Assembly: GCF_031202265.1 (NCBI RefSeq)
Contig: NZ_CP100604.1
Span: 7,112,501-7,176,500, forward strand
From: Bradyrhizobium sp. Ash2021
Lineage (GTDB): Bacteria > Pseudomonadota > Alphaproteobacteria > Rhizobiales > Xanthobacteraceae
Direction of reading: 5' to 3'
DNA length: 64,000 nt
Shown here: positions 54,911 to 63,861 of the stretch, piece after piece
How the letters are laid out: every line of letters starts with the position of its first letter
Position numbering within the stretch: the stretch's first letter is position 1
Made by a program: the position numbers and the translations under genes
The notes under the pieces: model-generated
Database searches by the model: none
Seen by the model: the letters and a program-made list of their open reading frames with translations, nothing else
Told to the model about the DNA's origin: nothing

Positions 54911-55606
54911 CTAGCTCTGTTGGTCCGGCTTTGGTTTGCGCAAGAGATAGGTGCCGTGCAGCGGCGCGTGGTAATCGACCGATTCCAGCGTGAAGCCGAC
55001 GTCGGTCAACATGCGCTCGACCACCCAGCCGAAGGTCGAATATTCGTCCCGCATGTGGGTGACCACGCTCTCGCGCTCGAAATCATGATTCTTGACGGAG
55101 AAATCGGCCCACGCCTCGACGTCGCGCTCGACGCCGTCGGGCATACTGACGAAGACGATGTCGCGAAGATAGAAATTGGCGCCGGGTTTCAGCGCGGCAT
55201 AGATCCGCGCCAGCGCCACCGCCTTCCAGAAATCCGGCAGATGATGCAGCGTGAACTCGCTGACGATCAAATCATAGGAATTCGGCTGGTAGGCGAAGCT
55301 CAACAGGCCCGCCGGCTGGGTGCGGATCGCGACCCTGCGGTCCTTGGCCTGGATATTGGCGAGCGCCAGCATCGCCGGCGAAACATCGATCGCGTCGACT
55401 TCGGCGCCCATCAGCGCCGCTTCAACGGCCAGCATGCCGTTGCCGCAGCCGATATCGGCCACCCGCCAGCCGCGCTGTACGCCCAGCATGGTCAGCGCCG
55501 CGCGGGCGCGGATATCGCTGTCGTCATGCCGGTCGTAGATCGACGCAACCGCAGAATCCAAGCCAAGCTGCCGCCGTTGATTGTAATACCAGTCGCGCGC
55601 CAGCAT
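54911..55606 (-). CDS. SAM-dependent methyltransferase (class I)
   Basis: 231 residues. The SAM-binding motif VADIGCGNGMLAVEAALMGA, then VDAIDVSPAML and the FTLHHLPDFWKAVALARIY segment, define a class I methyltransferase of the UbiE/small-molecule group. The N-terminus RDWYYNQRRQ is unusual. It starts 3 nt after the ilvH stop and is therefore in the same transcript. Substrate unknown; no quinone or lipid gene is adjacent. Confidence 0.82.
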   Translation of the reverse strand: MLARDWYYNQRRQLGLDSAVASIYDRHDDSDIRARAALTMLGVQRGWRVADIGCGNGMLAVEAALMGAEVDAIDVSPAMLALANIQAKDRRVAIRTQPAGLLSFAYQPNSYDLIVSEFTLHHLPDFWKAVALARIYAALKPGANFYLRDIVFVSMPDGVERDVEAWADFSVKNHDFERESVVTHMRDEYSTFGWVVERMLTDVGFTLESVDYHAPLHGTYLLRKPKPDQQS

Positions 55607-55609
55607 GGT

Positions 55610-56152
55610 TCACATCCCCTCCGGCCCGCGCCCGATCGCGGCAACCCCGGTGCGCGACACCTCGACGAGGCCGAGTGGACGCATCAGGTCGATGAATTGG
55701 TTGATCTTGGCGGAATTGCCTGTGATCTCGAACACAAAGCTCTCGGTGGTGGCGTCGATCACGCGGGCGCGGAACGCGTCCGCCAGCCGCAGCGCCTCGA
55801 CGCGGTTGTCGCCGCCACCGCGCACCTTCACCATGGCGAGCTCGCGCTCGATCGAGCGGCCGGTCAGCGTCATGTCGACGACCCGGTAGACCGGGACCAT
55901 GCGGTCGAGCTGATGCTTGATCTGCTCGATCACCATCGGCGTGCCCGTGGTGACGATGGTGATGCGGGAGAGATGTTTCTGGCTCTCGGTCTCGGAGACG
56001 GTGAGACTTTCGATGTTGTAGCCGCGGCCGGAGAACAGCCCGATCACGCGGGCGAGCACGCCCGGCTCGTTCTGCACGAGCACCGAGAGCGTGTGCGACT
56101 CGGTCGGATCGTGGCGCTCTTCGAGGAAGTAGGCGGATGCGGGCTGGTTCAT
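55610..56152 (-). CDS. ilvH: Acetolactate synthase small (regulatory) subunit
   Basis: 180 residues. An N-terminal ACT domain (SVLVQNEPGVLARVIGLFSG) with the RGYNIESLTVSETE block and a C-terminal IlvH part (FEITGNSAKINQFIDLM) match. It confers valine feedback inhibition on the catalytic subunit encoded at 57172-58947. A dehydratase gene is placed between them. Start at 56152 (MNQPASAYFLEERH). Confidence 0.95.
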   Translation of the reverse strand: MNQPASAYFLEERHDPTESHTLSVLVQNEPGVLARVIGLFSGRGYNIESLTVSETESQKHLSRITIVTTGTPMVIEQIKHQLDRMVPVYRVVDMTLTGRSIERELAMVKVRGGGDNRVEALRLADAFRARVIDATTESFVFEITGNSAKINQFIDLMRPLGLVEVSRTGVAAIGRGPEGM

Positions 56153-56175
56153 TGTCGTCCCCTTGATACTTTCCT

Positions 56176-57162
56176 TCACGCCATCGCTTTTTCTGCAGCG
56201 GCAGCGGCATCCGTCCCGACCCATCGGCGGAACAGATCGAAATCGATATTGCCGCCGCTCAGGATCAGGCCAACCCGCTTGCCGCGATTGCCGGCCTTGT
56301 CCTGCAGCGCCGCGGCAAGCGGAGCAGCGCCCGCGCCTTCGGCAAGATTGTGCGTGTCGGTCCAGTAGATCCGGACGGCGGCGGCGATCTCGTCGTCGGT
56401 GACCTGGACGATCCGCGACGCGCCCTTGCGGATGATCGCCAGCGCATCGGCGACGGGAATCCGCGTCGCCATGCCGTCGGCCAGCGTATTACCGGTTTCG
56501 GTCGTCACCACCGTGCCGGCCGCGAACGACAGCGCGTAGGACGGCGCCTCGGTCGATTGCACGCCGACGATTTCGGTTTTGAGGCCGAGCAGGTCGCGCG
56601 CCAGGATGCAGCCGCAGATGCCGGAGCCCAGCCCGATCGGCACATAGAGAACGTCGAGGTCCGGTGCGGTCCTGAACAGTTCGAGCGCGTAGGTCGCAAC
56701 CCCGAGCACGAGGTCGGCGTGGAATGACGGCACCATGTGCAGGCCTGCGAACTGGGCGCGTCGAACCGCCTCGTCCCGCGCCGCCTCGAAATCCTCGCCG
56801 TGCTCGACCAGTTCGGCGCCGAACGCCCGCATCGCACGGTTCTTCTCGACCGAATTGCCTGATGGCACACAGATCGTCGCCCGCAATCCGTGGCGGCGCG
56901 CCGCAAACGCGAGACTCTGGCCATGATTGCCGCGCGTGGCGGAGATGATCCCGGGTGAATTGGGCTGCTCGCGCTTCAGGCGCTCGAGATAGACCAGCCC
57001 GCCGCGCACCTTGAAGGCGCCGATCGGCGTATGATTTTCATGCTTGACCACGACATCAGTGCCAAGTCGCTCAGCGAGCAGCGGCCAGGCATGCGCCGGG
57101 GTCGGCGGCACCGCGGCGCCGACGATCCCATGCGCACGTTCGAGTTCCCTGAGATCAAACAT
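56176..57162 (-). CDS. PLP-dependent threonine/serine dehydratase
   Basis: 328 residues, catalytic domain only. The PLP lysine lies in TPIGAFKVRGG (near residue 51), then SATRGNHGQSLAFAARR, the phosphate-binding glycines GLGSGICGC and the C-terminal LILSGGNIDFD. No ACT domain is present, so it is not a classical allosteric IlvA. It deaminates a hydroxy amino acid, likely threonine or serine, giving 2-ketobutyrate or pyruvate. Sitting between ilvI and ilvH it could feed 2-ketobutyrate into isoleucine synthesis. Confidence 0.88.
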   Translation of the reverse strand: MFDLRELERAHGIVGAAVPPTPAHAWPLLAERLGTDVVVKHENHTPIGAFKVRGGLVYLERLKREQPNSPGIISATRGNHGQSLAFAARRHGLRATICVPSGNSVEKNRAMRAFGAELVEHGEDFEAARDEAVRRAQFAGLHMVPSFHADLVLGVATYALELFRTAPDLDVLYVPIGLGSGICGCILARDLLGLKTEIVGVQSTEAPSYALSFAAGTVVTTETGNTLADGMATRIPVADALAIIRKGASRIVQVTDDEIAAAVRIYWTDTHNLAEGAGAAPLAAALQDKAGNRGKRVGLILSGGNIDFDLFRRWVGTDAAAAAEKAMA

Positions 57163-57171
57163 CCGTTCGCC

Positions 57172-58947
57172 TCACACCAGCGCCTTGCCGCCGGCGAAGG
57201 CGGACGCGGTGGCCTCATCGGTTGCTTCAGCCGGCAGCAGCATTTCGTTATGCGCCTTGCCGGACGGGATCATCGGGAAGCAGTTTTCCAGCGCCGCCAC
57301 CCGGCAGTCGAACAGCACCGGGCGCTTGATCGAGATCATCTCCTTGATGGCACCATCGAGATCACCCGGCTTGATCGCCTGCAGGCCGACGCAGCCGAAG
57401 GCGTCCGCGAGCTTGACGAAATCCGGCAGCGCCTCCGAGTAGGAGTGCGACAGCCGGTTGCCGTGCAGCAGCTGCTGCCACTGCCGGACCATACCCATGT
57501 ACTGGTTGTTCAGGATGAAGATCTTGATCGGCAGTTCATATTGGACCGCCGTCGACATCTCCTGCATCGTCATCTGCACCGAGGCGTCGCCGGCGATATC
57601 GATCACGAGACTGTCGCGGTGCGCGACCTGCACGCCCAGCGCCGCCGGCAGGCCATAGCCCATGGTGCCGAGACCGCCGGAGGTCATCCAGCGGTGCGGT
57701 TCCTCGAAACCGAAGAACTGCGCCGCCCACATCTGGTGCTGGCCGACTTCGGTGGTGATGTAGGTGTCGCGCCCGCGGGTGGCCTCGAACAGGCGCTCGA
57801 TGGCAAATTGCGGCAGGATGATATCGCTGTTCTTCCTGTAGGACAGCGAATTGCGCGCGCGCCACTTTGCAATTTCCTGCCACCAGGCCTTGATATCCGG
57901 CTTCTTCGCCTCGGCCTTGAACACCTGCAGCAGGTCGCCGAGTATGTTGCCGGCGTCGCCGATGATCGGCACGTCGACGCGGATGTTCTTGTTGATCGAG
58001 GACGGATCGATGTCGATGTGGATCTTCTTCGAATTCGGCGAGAACGCATCGACGCGTCCGGTGATGCGGTCGTCGAAGCGCGCGCCGATGCACAGCATGA
58101 CGTCGCAATCATGCATCGACATGTTGGCTTCGTAGGTGCCGTGCATGCCGAGCATGCCGAGCCAGTTCTTGCCGGTCGCCGGATAGGCCCCCAGCCCCAT
58201 CAGGGTCGAGGTGATCGGAAAGCCGGTGGCTTCGACCAATTCGCGCAGCAGCTTTGACGCTTCGGGTCCGGAATTGATGACGCCGCCGCCCGAATAGATC
58301 ACCGGGCGCTTGGCCGACGCCAGCAGCGCCACGGCTTTACGGATCTGCGCCGCGTCGCCCTTGACCCGCGGCGTGTAGGACACGTGCACGTCCGATTTGC
58401 GCGGCGGATGGTAAGTGCCGGTCGCAAATTGCACGTCCTTGGGCACGTCGACCAGGACGGGCCCCGGACGGCCGGTGGTCGCGACATAGAACGCCTCGTG
58501 CAGCACTTTTGCGAGGTCGTTGACGTCGCGCACCAGCCAATTGTGCTTGGTGCAGGGCCGGGTGATGCCGACGGTGTCGCATTCCTGGAACGCGTCATTG
58601 CCGATCAGGTGCGTCGGCACCTGGCCGGTGATGCAGACCAGCGGAATCGAATCCATCAGCGCGTCCGTCAGCGGCGTCACCATGTTGGTGGCGCCGGGAC
58701 CCGAGGTCACCAGCACCACGCCCGGCTTGCCGGTCGAGCGCGCATAGCCTTCGGCGGCGTGGCCGGCGCCCTGCTCGTGCCGGACCAGGATGTGCTCGAC
58801 CTCGCTCTGCTGGAAAATCTCGTCATAGATCGGAAGCACCGCGCCGCCGGGATAGCCGAACAGGTGCTGCACGCCATGATCGATCAGCGCGCGCACGATC
58901 ATCGCGGCGCCGGTCATCTGGTTCGGATCGTGGCTCTTGTCGGTCAT
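57172..58947 (-). CDS. ilvI: Acetolactate synthase large (catalytic) subunit
   Basis: 591 residues. The ThDP-dependent domains show FGYPGGAVLPIYDEI, LVRHEQGAGHAAEGYARSTG, GPGATNMVTPLTDA and the ThDP motif DIAGDASVQMTMQEMSTA with NNQYMGMV. It condenses two pyruvates, or pyruvate and 2-ketobutyrate, in the first common step of valine and isoleucine synthesis. GGAGTAAGCC precedes the ATG. Controlled by a leader peptide and attenuator upstream. Confidence 0.97.
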   Translation of the reverse strand: MTDKSHDPNQMTGAAMIVRALIDHGVQHLFGYPGGAVLPIYDEIFQQSEVEHILVRHEQGAGHAAEGYARSTGKPGVVLVTSGPGATNMVTPLTDALMDSIPLVCITGQVPTHLIGNDAFQECDTVGITRPCTKHNWLVRDVNDLAKVLHEAFYVATTGRPGPVLVDVPKDVQFATGTYHPPRKSDVHVSYTPRVKGDAAQIRKAVALLASAKRPVIYSGGGVINSGPEASKLLRELVEATGFPITSTLMGLGAYPATGKNWLGMLGMHGTYEANMSMHDCDVMLCIGARFDDRITGRVDAFSPNSKKIHIDIDPSSINKNIRVDVPIIGDAGNILGDLLQVFKAEAKKPDIKAWWQEIAKWRARNSLSYRKNSDIILPQFAIERLFEATRGRDTYITTEVGQHQMWAAQFFGFEEPHRWMTSGGLGTMGYGLPAALGVQVAHRDSLVIDIAGDASVQMTMQEMSTAVQYELPIKIFILNNQYMGMVRQWQQLLHGNRLSHSYSEALPDFVKLADAFGCVGLQAIKPGDLDGAIKEMISIKRPVLFDCRVAALENCFPMIPSGKAHNEMLLPAEATDEATASAFAGGKALV

Positions 58948-59000
58948 GGCTTACTCCGGATGCGCTGTCCCAGCGCGGCTTCGTCAGTTTCAGTTTTGGG

Positions 59001-59026
59001 AAATAAAAAAGGGCCTTAAGAGGCCC
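59001..59026 (-). terminator. ilvI attenuator (intrinsic terminator)
   Basis: On the minus strand the stem GGGCCT / AGGCCC with a CTTA loop is followed by TTTTTTATTT. It lies 29 nt after the leader peptide stop and 54 nt before the ilvI start. A GGCCTC on its left arm can pair instead with GAGGCC just after the leader stop (antiterminator), which is how such switches work. Confidence 0.85.
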
Positions 59027-59054
59027 CATGCACACCGCCCGAATTTGGATGGCC

Positions 59055-59120
59055 TCAGCCATCCCCGGCGGTGCGCCTGGGTACGACTACGATAAGGAGT
59101 TTGGTAATAATATTACGCAT
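59055..59120 (-). CDS. ilvL: ilvI leader peptide (Ile/Leu/Val-rich)
   Basis: 21 residues beginning MRN and containing IITKLLIVVV, i.e. eight branched-chain residues within ten (three Ile, two Leu, three Val). A promoter lies 32 nt upstream and a terminator 29 nt downstream. The end of the coding region overlaps a hairpin GGATGGC-TGAG-GCCATCC that contains the stop codon. This is a complete transcription attenuator sensing charged Ile, Leu and Val tRNAs. The gene name is by analogy. Confidence 0.85.
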   Translation of the reverse strand: MRNIITKLLIVVVPRRTAGDG

Positions 59121-59151
59121 TTAGCGGCTCGGACTTCCCAAAGGTTGCGCG

Positions 59152-59179
59152 TTTATAGCCGCCAGACCCCCGAAGTCAA
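59152..59179 (-). promoter_or_regulatory. Sigma-70-type promoter for the ilv leader and operon
   Basis: On the minus strand TTGACT (59174-59179) and TATAAA (59152-59157) are separated by 16 bp, near the housekeeping consensus. The expected transcription start is about 25 nt before the leader ATG. Confidence 0.8.
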
Positions 59180-59281
59180 GGGAAGGCGGCCACTCGGCGC
59201 GATTTTTGGAGTTTAGCGGGGTTCCTGGCTTTCGGCGAGTGCGAATTTCGCCGTTCCAGCCATGCGCGGGGCGGCCCCCAC

Positions 59282-59364
59282 CGTCATTGCGAGCGAAGCG
59301 AAGCAATCCATGGTGCGGCAAAGGAAGGGTGGATTGCTTCGTCGCTACGCTCCTCGCAATGACG
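59282..59364. repeat. Dispersed repeat, family A (copy 4), forming the 3' end of miaA
   Basis: 83 bp with CGTCATTGCGAGCGAAGCG and its inverse CGCTCCTCGCAATGACG around GAAGCAATCCAT and GGATTGCTTC. It overlaps the last about 20 bases of miaA: the terminal codons for PSLRGA and the stop are read from the repeat's right arm. Confidence 0.85.
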
Positions 59365-60310
59365 GAAACATAGCCGAAACCCACCCCCTCGCCGCTTCCG
59401 GCTTCACCCATTCGAACTCCGGCAATTGATGCCGGAACCAGGTGAACTGCCGTTTTGCGTAATGCCTCGTATCGGCCCGGCCGATTTCCGCCGCCTGCTC
59501 CAGGGTGATCTCGCCCTGCAAGTGCCGGATCAATGTCGGCACGCCATGGGCCTTCATCGCCGGCAGCAGCGGATCGAGCTTTCGTGCGGCGAGTGCGGCG
59601 ACTTCTTCGCGCGCGCCGGCGGCAAGCATCGCATCGAACCGCGCATCGATCCGCGCGTAGAGTTCTTCGCGCTCGGGCGCGAGGAATACCGCGCTGAATT
59701 GACCCGGCGGCAACAATGGTGGCAGGCCTTCGCGATGCCAGTCGGTCAGCGAACGGCCGGTGGCTTCGACGACTTCAAGCGCGCGGGCGATCCGGGTGCG
59801 GTCGCGCGGTTTCAAGCGTTCGGCCGCGACGGGATCTTTCAGCGCCAACGCCGCATGCAGCGCTTCGACGCCGTCGCGCTCCAGCCTTGCGCGCACGCCC
59901 TCGCGCACTTCGGCAGCGATCGGCGGCACCGCCGAAAGCCCTCGCGTCAGCGCCTTGAAATAGAGACCGGAACCACCGGTGAAAATCGGCAGCCGGTTTA
60001 GCGCCCGCGCCTCCGCCAATGCCTTCGCGGCGTCGTTCACCCACGCACCGGCCGAAAAATTCACGGCGGCGTCGACATGGCCGTAGAGCCGGTGCGGCGC
60101 CTGCGTCTCCTCTTCTTGTGTCGGCCGCGCGGTGAGGATGCGGAGATCGCGATAGACCTGCATGGAATCGGTGTTGATGACCACACCGCCGGTTTTTTGC
60201 GCCAAATCGAGCGCCAGCGCCGACTTGCCGCTGGCGGTCGGCCCTGCGATAAGCACCGCCTTGCCCTCAACTTGCGAATTCGCCCGCATGTCCCTCGTCG
60301 CCACGCTCAT
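59345..60310 (-). CDS. miaA: tRNA dimethylallyltransferase
   Basis: 321 residues from the ATG at 60310 ([16 protein letters not shown]), preceded by GGCGGGAT; an ATG at 60289 is an alternative without good spacing. The Walker [30 protein letters not shown] and [29 protein letters not shown] and RQFTWFRHQ are MiaA motifs. It transfers the dimethylallyl group to A37 of tRNAs reading UNN codons. The upper part of the open frame is a shadow. The last residues come from a dispersed repeat. Its start overlaps serB on the other strand. Confidence 0.95.
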   Translation of the reverse strand: MSVATRDMRANSQVEGKAVLIAGPTASGKSALALDLAQKTGGVVINTDSMQVYRDLRILTARPTQEEETQAPHRLYGHVDAAVNFSAGAWVNDAAKALAEARALNRLPIFTGGSGLYFKALTRGLSAVPPIAAEVREGVRARLERDGVEALHAALALKDPVAAERLKPRDRTRIARALEVVEATGRSLTDWHREGLPPLLPPGQFSAVFLAPEREELYARIDARFDAMLAAGAREEVAALAARKLDPLLPAMKAHGVPTLIRHLQGEITLEQAAEIGRADTRHYAKRQFTWFRHQLPEFEWVKPEAARGWVSAMFPSLRGA

Positions 60311-61181
60311 CTGCAATCCCGCCAACCCCGCCCTCGACTCCACCATCGTCGACGGCGCGCTGGCCGTTCTGCCCTCGCCCGGCAGGGCGCAGTGGCTGTT
60401 CGACGAAGTGGCGGTCGATATTCCCTTCGATGGAAGCGAGGATATCAAGGCCATCGAGAACCGCCTGCGCCAGGCGCGCGGCGATCTGCCGATCGACATT
60501 GTCGTGCAGCCTCGGGCGGTCAGGCGCAAGAAGCTTTTTCTCGCCGACATGGATTCCACCATGATCGGCCAGGAATGTATCGACGAGCTGGCCGACTTCG
60601 CCGGGCTGAAAGCCCATGTCGCCGCCATTACCGAACGCGCGATGCGCGGCGAGATCGCGTTCGAGCCGGCGCTGCGCGAGCGTGTCGCGCTCTTGAAGGA
60701 TATGCCGGTCGGCGTGGTCGATGAAGTGCTGGCAAAACGCATCACGCCGACTCCGGGCGGCCGCGAGCTGGTCATGACCATGCGCGCGCACGGCGCCTAT
60801 ACCTGCCTGATCTCGGGCGGCTTTACGCTGTTCAGCAACGCGGTCGCGGCGATGATCGGATTCCAGGAGAACCGCGCCAATGAATTGAAGGTGCGCGACG
60901 GCAAGCTCACCGGCGAAGTCACCGAGCCGATTTTGGGCCGCGCCGCCAAGCTTGCGACCCTGATCGAACTCACGGAGTCGTTCGATCTCGACGAGATCGA
61001 CACGCTGGTGGCCGGCGACGGCGCCAACGATCTCGGCATGATCGAGGCCGCCGGCCTCGGGGTTGCCTATCACGCCAAGCCCGCGGTCGCCGCAGCCGCC
61101 GCCGCGCGGATCGATCATGGCGACCTCACCGCGTTGCTGTATGTGCAGGGCTATCGGCGCGACGAGTTTGTGGAGGGATAG
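60288..61181 (+). CDS. serB: Phosphoserine phosphatase
   Basis: 297 residues from [19 protein letters not shown]; a small N-terminal ACT-like region is followed by the HAD phosphatase domain. The catalytic [16 protein letters not shown], the cap region with [24 protein letters not shown] and the metal motif [12 protein letters not shown] are present. It removes phosphate from phosphoserine, the last step of serine synthesis. No good ribosome site precedes the ATG. The first bases overlap the divergent miaA gene. Confidence 0.95.
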   Translation: MSLVATLICNPANPALDSTIVDGALAVLPSPGRAQWLFDEVAVDIPFDGSEDIKAIENRLRQARGDLPIDIVVQPRAVRRKKLFLADMDSTMIGQECIDELADFAGLKAHVAAITERAMRGEIAFEPALRERVALLKDMPVGVVDEVLAKRITPTPGGRELVMTMRAHGAYTCLISGGFTLFSNAVAAMIGFQENRANELKVRDGKLTGEVTEPILGRAAKLATLIELTESFDLDEIDTLVAGDGANDLGMIEAAGLGVAYHAKPAVAAAAAARIDHGDLTALLYVQGYRRDEFVEG

Positions 61182-61250
61182 CGCAACGAACTCAGTCGTC
61201 ATGCTCGGGCTTGATGAGAGTGGTTGTGTCTTCATTCGCATACACAGCTT

Positions 61251-61500
61251 CGCGGTCTCGCCGCATGATTTGCGCGAGGTTTTCGGTAAACATGCCGCCC
61301 GTCTGAAATCAGAGGGCGCAGGGAACGCCGGATGCACGCTGCACCCGCGGTCTCGTGTGCAAACATGCACAAAAAAACGCACACGAGCATACAGGTTCAG
61401 CGGAGGCAATCCGGCATTCCCTGCGCAATGGTTTTACGGCTTATAACGTGCTCTCCCCGGCGATCGGGCTTTCTTGTCACCGTCGCCTCGCGGATACTTC
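61251..61500 (+). repeat. Dispersed repeat, family B (copy 2)
   Basis: Same orientation and block order as 16007-16250: GGTCTCGCCGC start, GAGGGCGCAGGGAA, hairpin arms around ACACGAG, GCGCAATGGTTTTA, and the end TTGTCACCGTCGCCTCGCGGAT. The middle differs (a CGCACACGAG/CTCGTGTGC hairpin around CATGCACAAAAAAA). Confidence 0.75.
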
Positions 61501-61950
61501 CGCGAGACTTGACGCCAGCGTCGGGGCGTCAGGACCACACGACTTCGCCGTCCGCCTCACGCGCTGTTCGTCAATAGCGCATCAGCGTCCACCGCATCCC
61601 ACCGCACGTTTCGTGACGATCGCGAGCCGCCCCTCTTGTCGGGTGAGACGGGCGGAGAAACACCACTGATTTGCCCGACGCGACAAGAGGAATATTTTTT
61701 AGCCGAGGGCTGGACAGGTTTTTACTGATTTGCCCGTCGCGTTGTTTTGTCGCAGCCGCGGCATCGAATTGTCCTTGCACTCGCCGCGAAGCAGCTTCGT
61801 AGGGTGAAGCCGATCGACCGCCGCGAAGCCCGATCGGCGTAACCCGCCGTCTTCATTGCAAGCGAATGGCGGATTACGGCTTCCACCTTCTCGTTGAACG
61901 ACCGCGCATAGATTCGATCGCCGATTTTGGATCAGTTGGAGAAACTTCAA
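61501..61950. other. 450-bp gap of mosaic repeat fragments, no gene
   Basis: It contains a direct repeat ACTGATTTGCCCG (61665-61680 and 61725-61737 region) and hairpin-like pieces such as TCGTAGGGTGAAGCC and GGCGTAACCCGCC. These resemble dispersed intergenic repeats of Bradyrhizobium. No coding frame looks real. It separates serB from the AT-richer DUF262 gene. Confidence 0.5.
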
Positions 61951-63666
61951 TCATTGGAAGCGCCATGTTGAAGCGGCAAGCTTGGCAAGATACGCCTGAT
62001 GATGGTCAATATTTTTTCGGTCCCATACCGAATGCGCCGCAATTGCTTTGGTGGTGATTAGATCACTTGCTTCAAACACCTTCCGTTTATCCTCGAAAGA
62101 TTTTCCACCGAGTTTGTTATTTCCGCTCTCTGTAAGCAGGCAGGTATTTCCGATTCTAGTGGCACACTCTTCGGTGATCGAAGGGTCTGCTGAAATTATA
62201 GATGACCAGTCGCCTCCTGGATTGCGCGGCAGTATATGTTCAACGGTCAAATTGCCGGGCGCAAGCTCTGGCGTCTTTGTCGAATTTTGGCGGATTGCCT
62301 CTTGCTCAATTCGACGCAGAAAATACTGAACCTTCTGATTGCTACGTTCCTGCTTGACGCGAAATGCTTGTTTGAAATCGTCGTCTGACGGATAGGAGTC
62401 CTTTAGCTCCTGAAATGCCAGCGCTGCGGTCTTGATCTCTTTGGCGTGTATCTTGCGAGCCAAGATAGCACAGGTGGTTTCAAATCGTCCGGTATTCCCA
62501 CCACCAATTAATAGATAGCGAACGATTACTACTTCCAGCAAATCCAGAAGTTTCACTGTCTCTTTTGGATCAAAGCTGTTTAGCGCTGACAGAATTACGG
62601 GGTGCGTTTGCTGGCTTCCGAGGAGTCGGAGCGCTCTTACCGTCGTGCGCACCTCAGTCGGGTAGATCGACCAAATAGCATCGTCGGCAGAGTCTATAGC
62701 AGCATACTGTTCGGCAGCCGCTAGCATATCTACTGACAGGTCAATTGCAGCGTCTGGCGTGGCATATTCTTTCTTGAATGCACTAAACAGATCAACACTT
62801 CTAATGCGTCCGTGCCTCATCGTCCAAAAAGCTTTTAGAAAATTATCTGCGCGCACATTGCTTAGTGTTGCCATCATTTGCGCCCAGCGCTCTTCCATAT
62901 CGCGAACGGCATCTGGCGACTTTTCGTCTGCCATTCCGAACAAATGATTTTTCACGAGGTCCAATGGAGAGAGGTCAAGGCCTCTGTCGTTCAATGTTTC
63001 GAAGATTGTATACGCAGCTTCCTCGCTAGCGACTGACAATTTGACGACGCTCACTTTGTCCCGCATAAAATTTACAAATCCAAAAAGATATTTAGCGGCT
63101 GTTTTTGCGTCTCCCTTTCCTTTGTCAAGTGCGAGCTGAGCAATTCGATCATGGGCATAAACCAATGACTCTAGTAATTTGCGATTTCGATCCTGCTTTT
63201 TTAGTTTGTCCAGTGCGGAGCGAATATCTGTAAGCGCAACTGACTTGATCACGTAATCTTTGAATGTCTTATCGTTCGCGGAGTTCATCGTCAGTCGGGG
63301 CTCTGGGTCTTTTTGCCCTAATTCGCTTCGTCCGATAAACCACTCTTGGATTTTTCCGGCGTCACCTTGATATTCGGAATACTGCGTCAGCCATCCTCTG
63401 ATTGCAGAGAAAATGATGACGGCAGTTGCTAGCCTTTGTTGCCCGTCCAAAACGACCAGCCGTCCTGGATCGTTTAAAAAAACCATGAGGCCTAGAAAAT
63501 AAACGCCGCTACTCTTTTCGAGAGCAGATTCGATATCATCGAAAAGCTGCCGTATTTCATCCTCGGTCCAAGAATAGTCCCGTTGATGATTAGGAACCGA
63601 GAAGCGATTATCCATAATCAACTTGCCGATACCCGCCGCTGGCGCTTCCGTGATCCCGGTGCTCAT
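61951..63666 (-). CDS. DUF262/DUF1524 protein, GmrSD-like (putative defence nuclease)
   Basis: 571 residues. The N-terminal DUF262 domain has VPNHQRDYSWTEDEIRQLF and VVLDGQQRLATAVI, the DGQQR motif thought to serve nucleotide handling. The C-terminal DUF1524 region has LTVEHILPRNPGGDWS, an HNH-like His-Ile-x-Pro motif, and NTCLLTESGNNKLGGKSF. This arrangement is that of the GmrSD type IV restriction enzymes that cut modified phage DNA, and of other phage-defence proteins. The gene is visibly AT-richer than its neighbours and lies next to a decayed transposase, so it was probably acquired. No methylase is adjacent. Confidence 0.82.
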   Translation of the reverse strand: MSTGITEAPAAGIGKLIMDNRFSVPNHQRDYSWTEDEIRQLFDDIESALEKSSGVYFLGLMVFLNDPGRLVVLDGQQRLATAVIIFSAIRGWLTQYSEYQGDAGKIQEWFIGRSELGQKDPEPRLTMNSANDKTFKDYVIKSVALTDIRSALDKLKKQDRNRKLLESLVYAHDRIAQLALDKGKGDAKTAAKYLFGFVNFMRDKVSVVKLSVASEEAAYTIFETLNDRGLDLSPLDLVKNHLFGMADEKSPDAVRDMEERWAQMMATLSNVRADNFLKAFWTMRHGRIRSVDLFSAFKKEYATPDAAIDLSVDMLAAAEQYAAIDSADDAIWSIYPTEVRTTVRALRLLGSQQTHPVILSALNSFDPKETVKLLDLLEVVIVRYLLIGGGNTGRFETTCAILARKIHAKEIKTAALAFQELKDSYPSDDDFKQAFRVKQERSNQKVQYFLRRIEQEAIRQNSTKTPELAPGNLTVEHILPRNPGGDWSSIISADPSITEECATRIGNTCLLTESGNNKLGGKSFEDKRKVFEASDLITTKAIAAHSVWDRKNIDHHQAYLAKLAASTWRFQ

Positions 63667-63861
63667 TGCCTACCTCGGATTTGGTCCATCAACCGACGAT
63701 AGTGAAACACTCGCTTTTCAGCTAGGCGGATTACTGCTTCTTCCCACTTATCCGGTGGATTTCTATGAGCCTTCGCCCGGCGCGCTACGCCCCTCCGCAA
63801 GTCACGCATGTGGGGCGGACTGTCATCGCAGGTAGTCCCAATCCGCTTGGTTGAGTGTCAA

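Noticed and set aside
54050..56368. 772-codon plus-strand frame over the exporters, methyltransferase and ilvH
   Set aside because: Antisense shadow rich in Arg, His and Gln.
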